The notes: generated by a model from the letters alone, not told the origin. A stretch of 34,562 nt of DNA from JAKACA01 sp050008715 (GCA_050008715.1 JBEKMC010000022.1:1-34562); one strand, 5' to 3'; numbered from the stretch's first letter, positions 1-7,425 are shown. Numbers and translations are program-made.

Positions 1-1
1 G

Positions 2-1753
2 TACTACTGGTCCAACGGCGACAACGCCTGCGCGCCGGTCGGACCTGTCGTCAGCTCGGTGGGCCCACGGACGACGACGGGCGGCAACGAGATCACGATA
101 CGGGGAACGAACCTCGAACGCCCCGGCGCCACCGTGACGGCGACCTTCGATATCAATGGCACGATCGCCTCCTCGCCGGGCTTCGGAGGAAGCTCTACCG
201 AGCTGACCGTCGAGGTGCCGACGTACAGCGACTTCGTGCCGAGGAGCGGCGTGTCTGCTTCGGTGACGCTGTGCGTCGACTACCTGTGTCATGCGTCGAG
301 ACTGTTGTACACCGATGACCTGCGGCTGACTTCCGTCGGGCCAGACACGGGTCCGGTGGCAGGCGGCGAGACCGTCCTACTGCACGGAACCGGCTTCGAT
401 CCGTCGCATACGTCGATCACGTTCGGCGGCGTTGCGGCCACGGGCGTGAGTTGTTCATCGACGCAGTGCGAGGCGAGGCTGCCAGCGGCGTCCGAAGCCG
501 GAACCGTCCATGTGGTCGCCGCCGTCCAGTGCTCGTCCACCTGCCTCGACAGTGACAGCCGCAGCTTCACCTACGAGCCACCGTTCGGCGCCCTGCTCTG
601 GTCCGACTACGGGCTCGTCACCGGGGGCGACTTCCTCGAGGTGTTCGGCGACGGCTTCGGTGGCAACACGGCTGTCTCGTTCTCCGCCTTCACCGGTGGG
701 TTCATCCAGACGCCGGGCGGCACAGTACGAACCTCGAAGGCGTCGTGCGACGACGACGAGGAATGCACGGTAACCGCTCCGAGCTCTCCGTTGAAGGGCA
801 ACGGCGCTGGTCGGGTCGACATCACCGTCGCCACGGGCAAGACGTCGAGTGCGACGTGCGCCGGCTGTTACGAGTACTACGTCGCGAGTGCGCCCCTGCT
901 TCAGACGACCCAAGGGTGCACCGGCGATCCGGCTCCCGTGGCGGCGCATCTTTGGGACAAGACCGGCAACCCCGAGTCGGGCGACGCCGTCACGTTCAAC
1001 TTCACCTTCTCGAACGGCAAGTCGTCGAGCATCACGTCGTCGTCCGATGCCAACGGCGTGGCGACCGCGTCGCCGTCCAAGGTGAAGAGCTACGCCGCTG
1101 GCAGCTATTCGGTCAGCGCGGTGAACGACAGCGTGAAGTCCAGCTCGGTCGGGAAGCTGACCGTGACTGATCCCACGGTGAGCTGTCGCGAGCTGAAGGG
1201 CTCGCCCCGACCGCTCGTCCCGGTGTACGGCGCTGGTGCCATCTCGCCGACGGTCGACAAGTGTGAAGGGTGCGGCACGAGCCAGAACGAGGTCGACTGG
1301 AGCGCGGAGATCGGGACCGACACCTACGAGACTCAGCCTTTGCGGGTGCTGCTCACGACGACTGCTCCGGGCTCGGCCCTGGACGACATCACAGCAACCG
1401 TGGAGACGCCCGTCCAGGAGCTCGTCGCGCTCTCCCGGCACCCGAAGGCCGACCTCGTCCCGCCATCGGGGTCCAAGTTCACCGGTAGCACATTCGTCTC
1501 ACCGGTTGTCGAAATTGCCAACTCGAGTCTCACAAATACGAATGCGCCCTCGAGCGGCGACCTCCGTGTCGAGTTGCCGTATCGTCTGGGGTCCGTGCCC
1601 AAAGGCGCCCAGCTCATCGTCGTCGGCTTGCAGAGCGTCGCCGGCAGCATGGTCTGGTCGAACCTCGGTGTGACTGAATTGTCCGCCGGCTCAGGTGAGA
1701 TCTCAGCGGAGCTGCCCGGCTTCGGCGACTACACGGTGATGGCGGTGTCCTAA
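2..1753 (+). CDS. IPT/TIG-domain secreted or surface protein, 5'-truncated by the window edge
   Basis: The reading frame is open to the left edge, and the GTG at 59 falls inside an IPT domain, so this is the C-terminal part (about 583 codons) of a larger protein. Three consecutive Ig-like IPT/TIG units are visible, with hallmarks such as SVGPRTTTGGNEITIRG, SVGPDTGPVAGGETVLLHG and YGLVTGGDFLEVFGDGFGG. Each is followed by a Cys-rich strand region (SCSSTQCEARLP, SCDDDEECTVTAP, ATCAGCYEYY) that probably carries disulfides outside the cell. An invasin-like Ig segment follows, then a C-terminal beta-rich domain of unknown family ending in an 'ELPGFGDYTVMAVS' strand. No membrane anchor or sortase motif is seen at the C-terminus. 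IPT/TIG modules are known in cell-surface and adhesive proteins; the ligand here is unknown. Confidence 0.8.
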   Translation, partial: YYWSNGDNACAPVGPVVSSVGPRTTTGGNEITIRGTNLERPGATVTATFDINGTIASSPGFGGSSTELTVEVPTYSDFVPRSGVSASVTLCVDYLCHASRLLYTDDLRLTSVGPDTGPVAGGETVLLHGTGFDPSHTSITFGGVAATGVSCSSTQCEARLPAASEAGTVHVVAAVQCSSTCLDSDSRSFTYEPPFGALLWSDYGLVTGGDFLEVFGDGFGGNTAVSFSAFTGGFIQTPGGTVRTSKASCDDDEECTVTAPSSPLKGNGAGRVDITVATGKTSSATCAGCYEYYVASAPLLQTTQGCTGDPAPVAAHLWDKTGNPESGDAVTFNFTFSNGKSSSITSSSDANGVATASPSKVKSYAAGSYSVSAVNDSVKSSSVGKLTVTDPTVSCRELKGSPRPLVPVYGAGAISPTVDKCEGCGTSQNEVDWSAEIGTDTYETQPLRVLLTTTAPGSALDDITATVETPVQELVALSRHPKADLVPPSGSKFTGSTFVSPVVEIANSSLTNTNAPSSGDLRVELPYRLGSVPKGAQLIVVGLQSVAGSMVWSNLGVTELSAGSGEISAELPGFGDYTVMAVS

Positions 1754-1848
1754 GCCGTTCGCTACGGAGTCGATCAGGCGAAGGCGATACCGACAAGGTT
1801 GAGCCAGGAATCGCAACGTGGGCTCCGTCACCTTCGGCTGGTGTCCGC

Positions 1849-2202
1849 TCACAGGCGGCGAGGGCCAAGTGGGCGAGCCGCCTCCCCACGCTCGGTATCC
1901 CGCACTCCGGAGTCAAGGAACCGGCGCACGCGCGAATCGACGAGCATCACCATGCAGCGACCGCGCGTACGACGCCGACCTCCGAACCGCGTATCCCAGA
2001 ACGACGGCACCCAGTACGGATCAGCCTCGCCGTATGACGTCGAGCCGACCGGCACGATCACCACGAGGTTGCCGGCACCGTTGTTCAGGACGTCCGCGGA
2101 CACCACAATCGTTGGGCGAGTGAGGGCCGGCGCGTGCCCGCTGGGGTGTCCCCGGTCGACGTCGTAGACCTCGCCTCGCCAGATCAACCGATCGCGTCCC
2201 AC
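1849..2202 (-). pseudogene. MazF/PemK-like toxin remnant, N-terminal half only
   Basis: The first half reads as a PemK/MazF-family endoribonuclease: 'LIWRGEVYDVDRGHP', 'RPTIVVSADVLNN' and 'LVVIVPVGSTSYG' match the usual RGEVYWVD, RPVVVVQ and VVVVPLTS strands. After that point (about residue 55) the frame becomes Arg-rich and unlike the family, and I could not recover the expected C-terminal half in either other frame. The GTG start at 2202 lies 2 nt after the stop of the antitoxin remnant, the usual antitoxin-toxin coupling. I therefore read it as a decayed toxin. An intact but divergent toxin of 117 residues is the alternative. Confidence 0.55.
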
Positions 2203-2204
2203 TC

Positions 2205-2333
2205 CTAACGTTCTTCGATGAACGCCTGCCACCTGGCGGGGTCTTCGCGGAGCCGGCGATAGTCGACGTTCAAGCAGCGAAGGAACTCTTGTCGTTCGAG
2301 GGCGTCGATCGCTTTGCCCGGACTGAGCGCGAG
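2205..2333 (-). pseudogene. Antitoxin remnant (C-terminal tail) preceding the MazF-like remnant
   Basis: A 42-codon stretch ends in 'ALERQEFLRCLNVDY' and 'RRLREDPARWQAFIEER' before TAG at 2205-2207. This resembles the acidic tail (LNEDYxRLRxDPxxW) of small antitoxins paired with PemK/MazF toxins in actinobacteria. The frame is closed by TAG at 2334-2336, and no plausible start codon or DNA-binding N-terminus lies between that stop and the DinB-like gene ending at 2369. The N-terminal part has evidently been deleted or frameshifted away. The family assignment rests on the tail motif and on the position 2 nt before the toxin start. Confidence 0.5.
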
Positions 2334-2368
2334 CTACGACCCGACTCAGTCAGAACGGTACGAGCGCG

Positions 2369-2890
2369 TCAGCGGCCGCCCAGCCGCGTCGTGCCATCGA
2401 GCAGCTCCCTCGCGATATCCAAATGCCCGGCATGCCGCGCTGTCTCCTCGATCATGTGCAACACGACCCAACGAACATTCGGTGGCTCGAATCCACCCGG
2501 CCCGTGCTTGCCCAGTGGTGGAGCCGAGAGGGGGGTTGTCGCCAGTACCGCCTCGGATTGCGCGCACTGGTCGCGGTAGAAGGCGATGACCTCGGTCGAA
2601 GGCTCGTCGGTTGTGAAAATCACCGTATGGGGGTCGTACGGTGGCTGATCTTCGGCGAGATCTCCTGGCAACTCAGGCTCTTTGCCCGCGACGACGCCCT
2701 GAAACCAGTGCCACTCGGCGCCGCCCAGGTGCTCGAGCATCCCCGCCGGCGTCCAGCCTGTGGGCACGACTGACCGATGCCAGTCCGCCTCGTCCAGTCC
2801 CGCGACGATCGCCAACACCGCTTCCCGCTGACCGCGCAGAAGTTCCCGCAGCATCTCGTCGTCGGCTTCGCGTTCTTGGTCTCCAACCAC
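2369..2890 (-). CDS. DinB/DUF664-family protein
   Basis: A 173-residue protein of the DinB-like four-helix fold (DUF664 branch). Family features are the N-terminal helix 'MLRELLRGQREAVLAIVAGL', a 'TPAGMLEHLGGAEWHWFQGV' helix with the first metal-ligand His, and the C-terminal 'LHMIEETARHAGHLDIARE' helix with the remaining His residues. Members often bind a divalent metal and in actinobacteria include mycothiol-dependent transferases; the substrate here is unknown. I chose GTG at 2890 because AGGAG lies 7 nt upstream; a TTG at 2908 is also in frame. The stop lies just beyond the antitoxin remnant, so this gene may have been brought next to it by the deletion that removed the antitoxin N-terminus. 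Confidence 0.8.
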   Translation of the reverse strand: MVGDQEREADDEMLRELLRGQREAVLAIVAGLDEADWHRSVVPTGWTPAGMLEHLGGAEWHWFQGVVAGKEPELPGDLAEDQPPYDPHTVIFTTDEPSTEVIAFYRDQCAQSEAVLATTPLSAPPLGKHGPGGFEPPNVRWVVLHMIEETARHAGHLDIARELLDGTTRLGGR

Positions 2891-2985
2891 ACCCGCTCTC
2901 CTCTCCAACCGGCAGGTTCACGGCAGGCTGCTCGGCCAACCAGATCCCGCGAGTGGTGCACTCCGATCTCGAACCCTGACCCGCC

Positions 2986-3828
2986 TCAATCGCCTCTCAT
3001 GGACCCATTCGGCGGTCCGGCCCGCAGGCGCTTGCGGACCTGCTCCATGCGCTCACGGCTGTGATGCGGCATCTCCCAGCGTGTTTCGAGCCACCACGTA
3101 CAACCGGCGTCCGCCAACGGAGCCACTCTTGCGGCCGCGACTTCCGTGTCGTCGCTGGGCGTCTCCCCGTCGATGATCACGTCAACGTCGGATCGTACTC
3201 CCCGTTCGTTGAGCCAGGCTCGAAGCTCCCGGACGCGGTCAGGAACAGCGTCGGTGTCTTCTGTCTCGAACTGGGGCACGACTCCATCACAGCGAAGCAC
3301 CCGCTCCATCGAGCGCGGCCTCGGCCAGGCCGCAACGACCCAGATCGGGATACGCGCTTGCACAGGTCGCCCCACGCGCACGAGGTCGTCGCGATCACAG
3401 TCGTACTGGAAATGCCGTCCGTGATAGCTCGACCCACCGGACCACAGGAGGCGCATGAGATCGATCCCCTCATCGAGGAGCTCGGCGCGCCCCCGAAGGT
3501 CCGTCACCTCTCCGGTTCGCGGGAGGTCGGTGTCGAGGGCACCGAGCCCGACGCCGACGACCGCCCGGCCTGCCGACACCTGGTCGAGCGTCGCGACCTG
3601 GCTCGCCACCTTCCAGGGCCGGCGCCACGGGAGCGGCGTGAGCATCGTGCCCAACCGGACCCTCGTCGTGCGGCTTGCGATCGCTGCGAGCAGGGTCCAC
3701 GCATCGATCCCATACGCCGCCTCCCACACGAAGACACCATCCCAGCCGCACTCCTCGGCCAAGACCGCGAGGTCGACCTGCTCGGTGGCAGAGCCACCGG
3801 GAAGCACAATGCCGCATTTCAGCCCCAT
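2986..3828 (-). CDS. LLM-class (luciferase-like) flavin-dependent oxidoreductase
   Basis: A 280-residue TIM-barrel protein related to bacterial luciferase and F420/FMN-dependent monooxygenases. It opens with 'MGLKCGIVLPGGSATEQVDL' and has the characteristic segments 'AEECGWDGVFVWEA', 'LAAIASRTTRVRLGTMLTPL', 'VASQVATLDQVSAGRAVVGVG' and 'LLWSGGSSYHGRHFQYD'. The ATG at 3828 gives the normal N-terminal strand; the open frame continues upstream over the divergent gene but has no family similarity there. The cofactor (F420 or FMN) and substrate cannot be told from sequence. It is transcribed away from the PRPP-synthetase-like gene across a 91-bp gap. Confidence 0.85.
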   Translation of the reverse strand: MGLKCGIVLPGGSATEQVDLAVLAEECGWDGVFVWEAAYGIDAWTLLAAIASRTTRVRLGTMLTPLPWRRPWKVASQVATLDQVSAGRAVVGVGLGALDTDLPRTGEVTDLRGRAELLDEGIDLMRLLWSGGSSYHGRHFQYDCDRDDLVRVGRPVQARIPIWVVAAWPRPRSMERVLRCDGVVPQFETEDTDAVPDRVRELRAWLNERGVRSDVDVIIDGETPSDDTEVAAARVAPLADAGCTWWLETRWEMPHHSRERMEQVRKRLRAGPPNGSMRGD

Positions 3829-3919
3829 TCGAGCCAGTCTGTCATCGACGCGCCGGCGTCGCGCCGCCCGCTGGTACATACCGCAGGCCGAGCGCTCCGC
3901 CGGACGGTACCTTGGGATT

Positions 3920-4861
3920 GTGTCGGAAGACTTCATCCTGTTGGCGGGATCGGCGAGCAAGCGCCTCGGTGGTGCGATTGCCGAGTATCTCGACTGCGAA
4001 CTGGGGGCGAGCGAGACGCTGAGGTTCTCCGAGGGCAACCTCTTCGTTCGCGTACTCGAGAACGTCCGCGGCCGAGACGTCTTCCTCGTGCAAGGAACCG
4101 GCTTCCCGGCGAACGACAACTTCATGGAACTGCTGTTCTGGGTCGACGCCCTCAAGCGGGCGAGCGCCGCCTCGGTCACCGCGGTGATCCCGTATTTCAG
4201 CTACGCCAAGGGCGACAAGAAAGACGAGCCAAGGGTGTCGATCCGCGCCCGGGTGTGCGCGGACGCGATCGAGGCGGCGGGAGTCGATCGCGTCGTCACT
4301 CTTGACCTTCACGCGCCGCAGGTTCAGGGTTTCTTCAAAGTTCCCGTCGACGATCTCTACGCGATGCCCGTCCTGTGTGAAGCCGTCGCCGCGAAGGCAC
4401 TAGCGGATCTCGTCGTGGTCGCCCCTGACGTCGGTTTCGCGAAGAAGGCCCGTCAGTGGTCGGACCGCCTTGGTGTCCCGTTGGCCATCGCTGACAAGCG
4501 GCGTGTGGACCACTCTGAGTCTGCAGAGGTCCTGGAGCTCATCGGGTCGGTCGAGGGTCGCACGGCGCTCATCGTCGACGACTTCACTATTTCCGCCGGC
4601 ACGCTCGCGGACGCAGCACGAGTGCTCGTCGAACGGGGGGCCGCCTCGGTGTATGCCGCTGTAACCCATGGGTTGCTCGCCGGCCCAGCGATCGAGCGCC
4701 TCGAAGCGAGTCCCATCGAGCGACTGTTCATGACCGACAGCGTCGAGACCCAACCGGTCGAGTTGTCAGCCAAGGTCGAGGTGGTGTCCGTCGCCGGCTT
4801 GCTCGGTGAGGCGATCCGGAGGATCGCCTCCCGGGAGAGCATCTCGGTTCTGTTCAGCTGA
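3920..4861 (+). CDS. Ribose-phosphate pyrophosphokinase-like protein with altered catalytic loops
   Basis: A 313-residue protein of normal PRPP-synthetase length, starting at GTG 3920. Collinear family motifs: 'RFSEGNLFVRVLENVRGRDV', 'DNFMELLFWVDALKRASA', 'VTAVIPYFSYAKGDKK', 'VVTLDLHAPQVQGFF', 'VVAPDVGFAKKAR', 'TALIVDDFTISAGTL' and the tail 'AIRRIASRESISVLFS'. Canonical enzymes make PRPP from ribose 5-phosphate and ATP. Key residues differ here. The ribose-phosphate loop DDMIDTGGT becomes DDFTISAGT, losing the third Asp. The flexible loop RQDR becomes KGDK, and an Arg of the GGVxRAR segment is Lys. It may use an atypical substrate or mechanism, or be a paralog. Known plant class II isozymes also depart from DTGGT, so activity is not excluded. 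No other nucleotide-biosynthesis gene is adjacent. Confidence 0.75.
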   Translation: MSEDFILLAGSASKRLGGAIAEYLDCELGASETLRFSEGNLFVRVLENVRGRDVFLVQGTGFPANDNFMELLFWVDALKRASAASVTAVIPYFSYAKGDKKDEPRVSIRARVCADAIEAAGVDRVVTLDLHAPQVQGFFKVPVDDLYAMPVLCEAVAAKALADLVVVAPDVGFAKKARQWSDRLGVPLAIADKRRVDHSESAEVLELIGSVEGRTALIVDDFTISAGTLADAARVLVERGAASVYAAVTHGLLAGPAIERLEASPIERLFMTDSVETQPVELSAKVEVVSVAGLLGEAIRRIASRESISVLFS

Positions 4862-4899
4862 CGAGCGGTGCCGCCAGCGCGCCCTCCTAGAGGGATCGG

Positions 4900-5352
4900 T
4901 CAGGCGGTTTCGAGGGCTTGGGCGATCTCCGACAGGAATCGGCGTACCGCGGCCTCCGAAGCCCGATGCGTCGCGAGGTGGTCGGACCCGATGTCGAGCT
5001 GAGCCAGCGGAAGCCGGTAGCGGCCGCTCAGCGAAAGCCGGCAGTGGTCCGCGCCCAAGCTGGAAAGCTCGATGTCCGCATCGATCGCCGGGACGAGCTC
5101 GTCGAAGTGCTCGGGCTCCCAATGCATCGGCACGATCACCACGGAGTCGTATTGCCGCGGCTCGCCGGACGTGACGGTGAAGCGTTGGGCGCTGGCGGAA
5201 CGTTGCGCGGCCCCGAGCCATGGTCCGCACGGGTCGAGCAGCAGAGCAGCCAACTGCTCGAACGGACGAGCGAGGTGAAGGAAGTCACTGACGAACACGG
5301 CGTGGCCGCGCCCCGACTGCCCGATGTCAGCCAGCCCTCCTGTTGGTTCCAT
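4900..5352 (-). CDS. SRPBCC-like small protein downstream of the universal stress protein
   Basis: About 150 residues from ATG 5352, 20 bp after the stop of the universal stress gene, so probably cotranscribed with it. The body is beta-rich ('HAVFVSDFLHLARPFEQLAA', 'RFTVTSGEPRQYDSVVIVPM', 'IDADIELSSLGADHCRLSLSG') and ends in a long helix 'HRASEAAVRRFLSEIAQALE'. That order resembles SRPBCC/START-like ligand-binding folds of actinobacteria, whose last helix often reads AEATVRDFL. No catalytic residues can be named. Through its operon it may share the predicted DosR-box control of the stress gene. Assignment to SRPBCC is by pattern only. Confidence 0.6.
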   Translation of the reverse strand: MEPTGGLADIGQSGRGHAVFVSDFLHLARPFEQLAALLLDPCGPWLGAAQRSASAQRFTVTSGEPRQYDSVVIVPMHWEPEHFDELVPAIDADIELSSLGADHCRLSLSGRYRLPLAQLDIGSDHLATHRASEAAVRRFLSEIAQALETA

Positions 5353-5372
5353 ACCCCGGGTCGCGGCGCTGC

Positions 5373-5873
5373 TCACGGCGAGGCCGGTCGGGTCTTCGGG
5401 CGAACGATCAGCACAGGGCAATGCGCATGGTGCACGCATGCCTGTCCGACTGAACCAAGAGCGAGGCTCGAGAAACCGCCGCGTCCCCGGCTGCCCACGA
5501 CAACCAGGTCAGCACCCGCGCTCAGCTCGATGAGCGTGCGCGCCGGTAGGCCCTCCTCGATCGACCGCCGGATGTCGAGGCTGCAGGCATCGCCCAGCAC
5601 CTCCTTCTCCGCATCGCGGACGGCGAGCGCCGCCATGTCGGCTGCCGTGGCCGTGATCTCGGCGAGCTCGATCCCACCGTACGGGGAAAGTGGGTAGTTG
5701 ACATGCCATGCGTGCACGATGTGCAGCGTCCAGTTCTGCCACGCAGCCACCGCGGCTGCATAACGCAGCGCTTCGTGGCCGGCAGCTGAGCCGTCGATGC
5801 CCACGACAACGCGACCCGTCGTGTGCGACAGACGTGTGGGGGGAGCCTGGAGTGGTTCTCGGGTTGAATCCAT
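5373..5873 (-). CDS. Universal stress protein (UspA family)
   Basis: A 166-residue single-domain Usp. The N-terminal strand 'RVVVGIDGSAAGHEALRYA' carries the nucleotide-contact Asp. The C-terminal 'VVGSRGRGGFSSLALGSVGQ' fits the ATP-binding pattern G-2x-G-9x-G-S, followed by 'CPVLIVR'. ATP-binding Usps respond to hypoxia and stress; many belong to the DosR regulon in mycobacteria. I chose ATG 5873 because AGGAGG at 5882-5887 sits 8 nt upstream; a GTG at 5882 overlaps that site. A DosR-box-like palindrome at 5925-5938 is centred 58 nt before the start. The gene is divergent from the cytochrome b cassette and leads the SRPBCC-like gene. Confidence 0.9.
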   Translation of the reverse strand: MDSTREPLQAPPTRLSHTTGRVVVGIDGSAAGHEALRYAAAVAAWQNWTLHIVHAWHVNYPLSPYGGIELAEITATAADMAALAVRDAEKEVLGDACSLDIRRSIEEGLPARTLIELSAGADLVVVGSRGRGGFSSLALGSVGQACVHHAHCPVLIVRPKTRPASP

Positions 5874-5924
5874 GGTCACCACCTCCTGCGCTCACATCGT
5901 GGGGGTTCCGCCGGGTCGTTCACA

Positions 5925-5938
5925 GGGCCGAAAGTCCC
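5925..5938. promoter_or_regulatory. Candidate DosR/DevR box 1 (usp side)
   Basis: GGGCCGAAAGTCCC matches 12 of 14 positions of the mycobacterial DosR core GGGACTWWAGTCCC and keeps GGGnCnWWnGnCCC. Its right flank CGA nearly matches the consensus SAA. The centre is 58 nt upstream of the usp ATG at 5873, a reasonable activator distance for a short leader. Support comes from the DosR-like regulator encoded at 8400-9062, whose DNA-recognition helix equals that of M. tuberculosis DosR. Binding itself is inferred. Confidence 0.6.
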
Positions 5939-5998
5939 CGAGTTGGAGGGAATCCCGCCCCTTCGCAACGACGCGTGCCGGCAGCGAGGCGTTTCGAG

Positions 5999-6028
5999 CC
6001 ACAGTAGGGCCGTTCGGCCCTACTGTGG
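5999..6028. promoter_or_regulatory. Perfect 14-bp inverted repeat containing candidate DosR box 2 (cytochrome side)
   Basis: The arms CCACAGTAGGGCCG (5999-6012) and CGGCCCTACTGTGG (6015-6028) are exact reverse complements around a central TT. The inner 14 bp at 6007-6020, GGGCCGTTCGGCCC, fits GGGnCnWWnGnCCC and shares the half-site GGGCCG with box 1. The centre is 60 nt upstream of the ATG at 6074, mirroring the 58-nt distance of box 1 from usp. The 2-nt centre and lack of a following T-run argue for an operator rather than a terminator, though a terminator-like role is not ruled out. Confidence 0.6.
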
Positions 6029-6073
6029 TTGGGCCGGCTACGGCATTCTCTCTGCAAGGGAGGTCAAGAATTG

Positions 6074-6307
6074 ATGCCACACATCCTCGCGGCAGTCGTG
6101 AACCTGAACCACACGGGCCACTACGTGCATTGGGGCTTTATTCAGATCTCGGTGGCGAACCTTGTCGTCATCGGCCTGATGCTGCTGATCTTCGTACTCG
6201 CACTCGTCCTGCCGTTCCCGCACGGGAAGGCAGCGACTCGTAGTTCCGCAAGTGCTCCGCCGGCTGCTCCGCCGGAAGCACAGCTACCGGGGAGGACCCA
6301 GTCGTGA
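6074..6307 (+). CDS. Small single-helix membrane protein, first gene of the cytochrome b cassette
   Basis: 77 residues from ATG 6074, with GGGAGG at 6058-6063 upstream. A His-rich N-terminus (H3, H13, H16, H19; 'NLNHTGHYVHWGFIQ') leads into one hydrophobic helix at about residues 24-48 ('SVANLVVIGLMLLIFVLALV'), then a Pro/Ala-rich tail. The stop at 6305-6307 overlaps the GTG start of the cytochrome gene (GTGA), so the two are translationally coupled. It could be a small accessory subunit of the cytochrome; the four His residues before the membrane are notable as possible ligands. I do not recognise a named family. Confidence 0.75.
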   Translation: MPHILAAVVNLNHTGHYVHWGFIQISVANLVVIGLMLLIFVLALVLPFPHGKAATRSSASAPPAAPPEAQLPGRTQS

Positions 6308-7425
6308 GCGCGACCACAGAGCAGGTAGTCGTTCCACCGACGGAACGGCCCACGTGGACGGGCCGATTCCGGACGAGAGCGGTGAGATCCCTGCCGCCGG
6401 ACAAGCTCCTCCCGGACCGGCAGCCGGCCTACGTCGCCTCGTGGATCTACGTCTTCGGGGCGCTGACGCTTGCTGCCTTCGGCGTCGTGCTCCTGTCCGG
6501 CGCCGTGCTCGCCGTCGAAGGCCCGTCATGGTGGCACACGTCCAACATCGGCCTCTACGTGAACTCCACCCACTTGTGGGGCACAGAGCTCTTCTTCTTC
6601 TTCATGGTGATTCACCTGTGGGGCAAGTTCTTCATGGCCGCGTGGCGCGGACGGCGGCGGGCGACTTGGATCACCGGTGTCCTCGCCTTCGTGCTGTCGA
6701 TCGGAACCGCATTCACCGGATACCTGTCGCAGCAGAACTTCGACTCCGAGTGGATCGGGACGCAGGCAAAAGACGGCATCAACGCCACAGGAGCCGGAGC
6801 GTTCTGGAACGTCCTGAACTTCGGGCAGATGCTCATGTGGCACATCCTCTTGTTGCCGCTCATCGTGGCGGTGATCATCGGTATCCACGTTCTCCTCGTT
6901 CGCCGACGTGGGGTCGTCCCGCCGTTCGCCCCGGCTTACGGTGCCTCTCGGGGGACAGGCATGTCGAGCAACCCAGTTCCTATGTACCCAGTTCCCACGT
7001 ACCCGGTCGTCAGCAACCCGCTCGCCAGCGGCCCAGTCGCCAGCGGCCCAGTCGCCAGCGGCCCGGTTCCTAGCGGCCCAGTCGCCAGCAACCCGGTCGC
7101 CAGCAACCCAGTCGCGAGCAACCCAGTCGCGAGCAACCCGGTCGCCAGCAGTCCGGGCATCCCCAGCGGCACCAGCTACGCCGGCGATACGGGATTTGCA
7201 GTCGGCGAGGGGTTTGCCGGGGCTCCGATGCCGAGCCCGGTCCCGATCGTCCCCGCGGAGACTGCCATTCCCGTTGAGACGTCGTTCGACCTGCCTCCAG
7301 CTGTCGAAATACCCCCAGCGGCTCCCATGGCACCGAGCACTGCTCCCGAGCCGGGTGACGCCGTCCAACCCGCTCCGCCGCCTCCGCCGGCGCAGCCGGC
7401 GCAAGGCTCCGAGGAGGCACCATGA
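6304..7425 (+). CDS. b6-type di-heme cytochrome b (N-terminal domain) with repeat-rich tail
   Basis: A 373-residue protein. Residues 1-205 form a four-helix cytochrome b core with helices near 45-71, 92-114, 121-140 and 177-199. Heme-ligand pairs are H90/H104 (13 residues between) and H180/H195 (14 between); the 13/14 pattern is that of cytochrome b6 rather than mitochondrial cytochrome b. After 'LLVRRRGVVPPFAP' comes a roughly 160-residue Pro/Ala/Val tail, predicted cytoplasmic by topology. It includes 12-13 pentapeptides of the type SGPVA/SNPVA (6967-7161) and a Pro-rich end. The gene overlaps both neighbours (GTGA at 6304, ATGA at 7422). No Rieske, cytochrome c or QcrB C-terminal-domain gene lies nearby. 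It likely moves electrons between quinol/quinone and an unidentified partner; the direction is unknown. Confidence 0.85.
   Translation: MSATTEQVVVPPTERPTWTGRFRTRAVRSLPPDKLLPDRQPAYVASWIYVFGALTLAAFGVVLLSGAVLAVEGPSWWHTSNIGLYVNSTHLWGTELFFFFMVIHLWGKFFMAAWRGRRRATWITGVLAFVLSIGTAFTGYLSQQNFDSEWIGTQAKDGINATGAGAFWNVLNFGQMLMWHILLLPLIVAVIIGIHVLLVRRRGVVPPFAPAYGASRGTGMSSNPVPMYPVPTYPVVSNPLASGPVASGPVASGPVPSGPVASNPVASNPVASNPVASNPVASSPGIPSGTSYAGDTGFAVGEGFAGAPMPSPVPIVPAETAIPVETSFDLPPAVEIPPAAPMAPSTAPEPGDAVQPAPPPPPAQPAQGSEEAP
6967..7161 (+). repeat. In-frame 15-bp tandem repeat encoding SGPVA/SNPVA pentapeptides
   Basis: About 13 consecutive 15-bp units inside the cytochrome b gene. The first three are degenerate (SNPVP, MYPVP, TYPVV). 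The later ones are nearly identical at DNA level: runs of 'agcggcccagtcgcc' and 'agcaacccagtcgcg'. The period is a multiple of three, so copy-number change would keep the frame and only alter tail length. Confidence 0.9.

Noticed and set aside
2478..2500. tRNA T-arm-like string (GGTGGCTCGAATCCACC)
   Set aside because: It lies within the DinB-like coding frame, and no acceptor, D or anticodon arms surround it.
3829..4179. N-terminal extension of the flavin oxidoreductase frame
   Set aside because: It overlaps the divergent PRPP-like gene and has composition and content typical of a non-coding frame; the family N-terminus begins at the ATG at 3828.
5999..6028. Intrinsic terminator interpretation of the perfect inverted repeat
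   Set aside because: It sits between divergent starts where no transcript needs ending, has a 2-nt centre and no T-run; an operator reading fits better.
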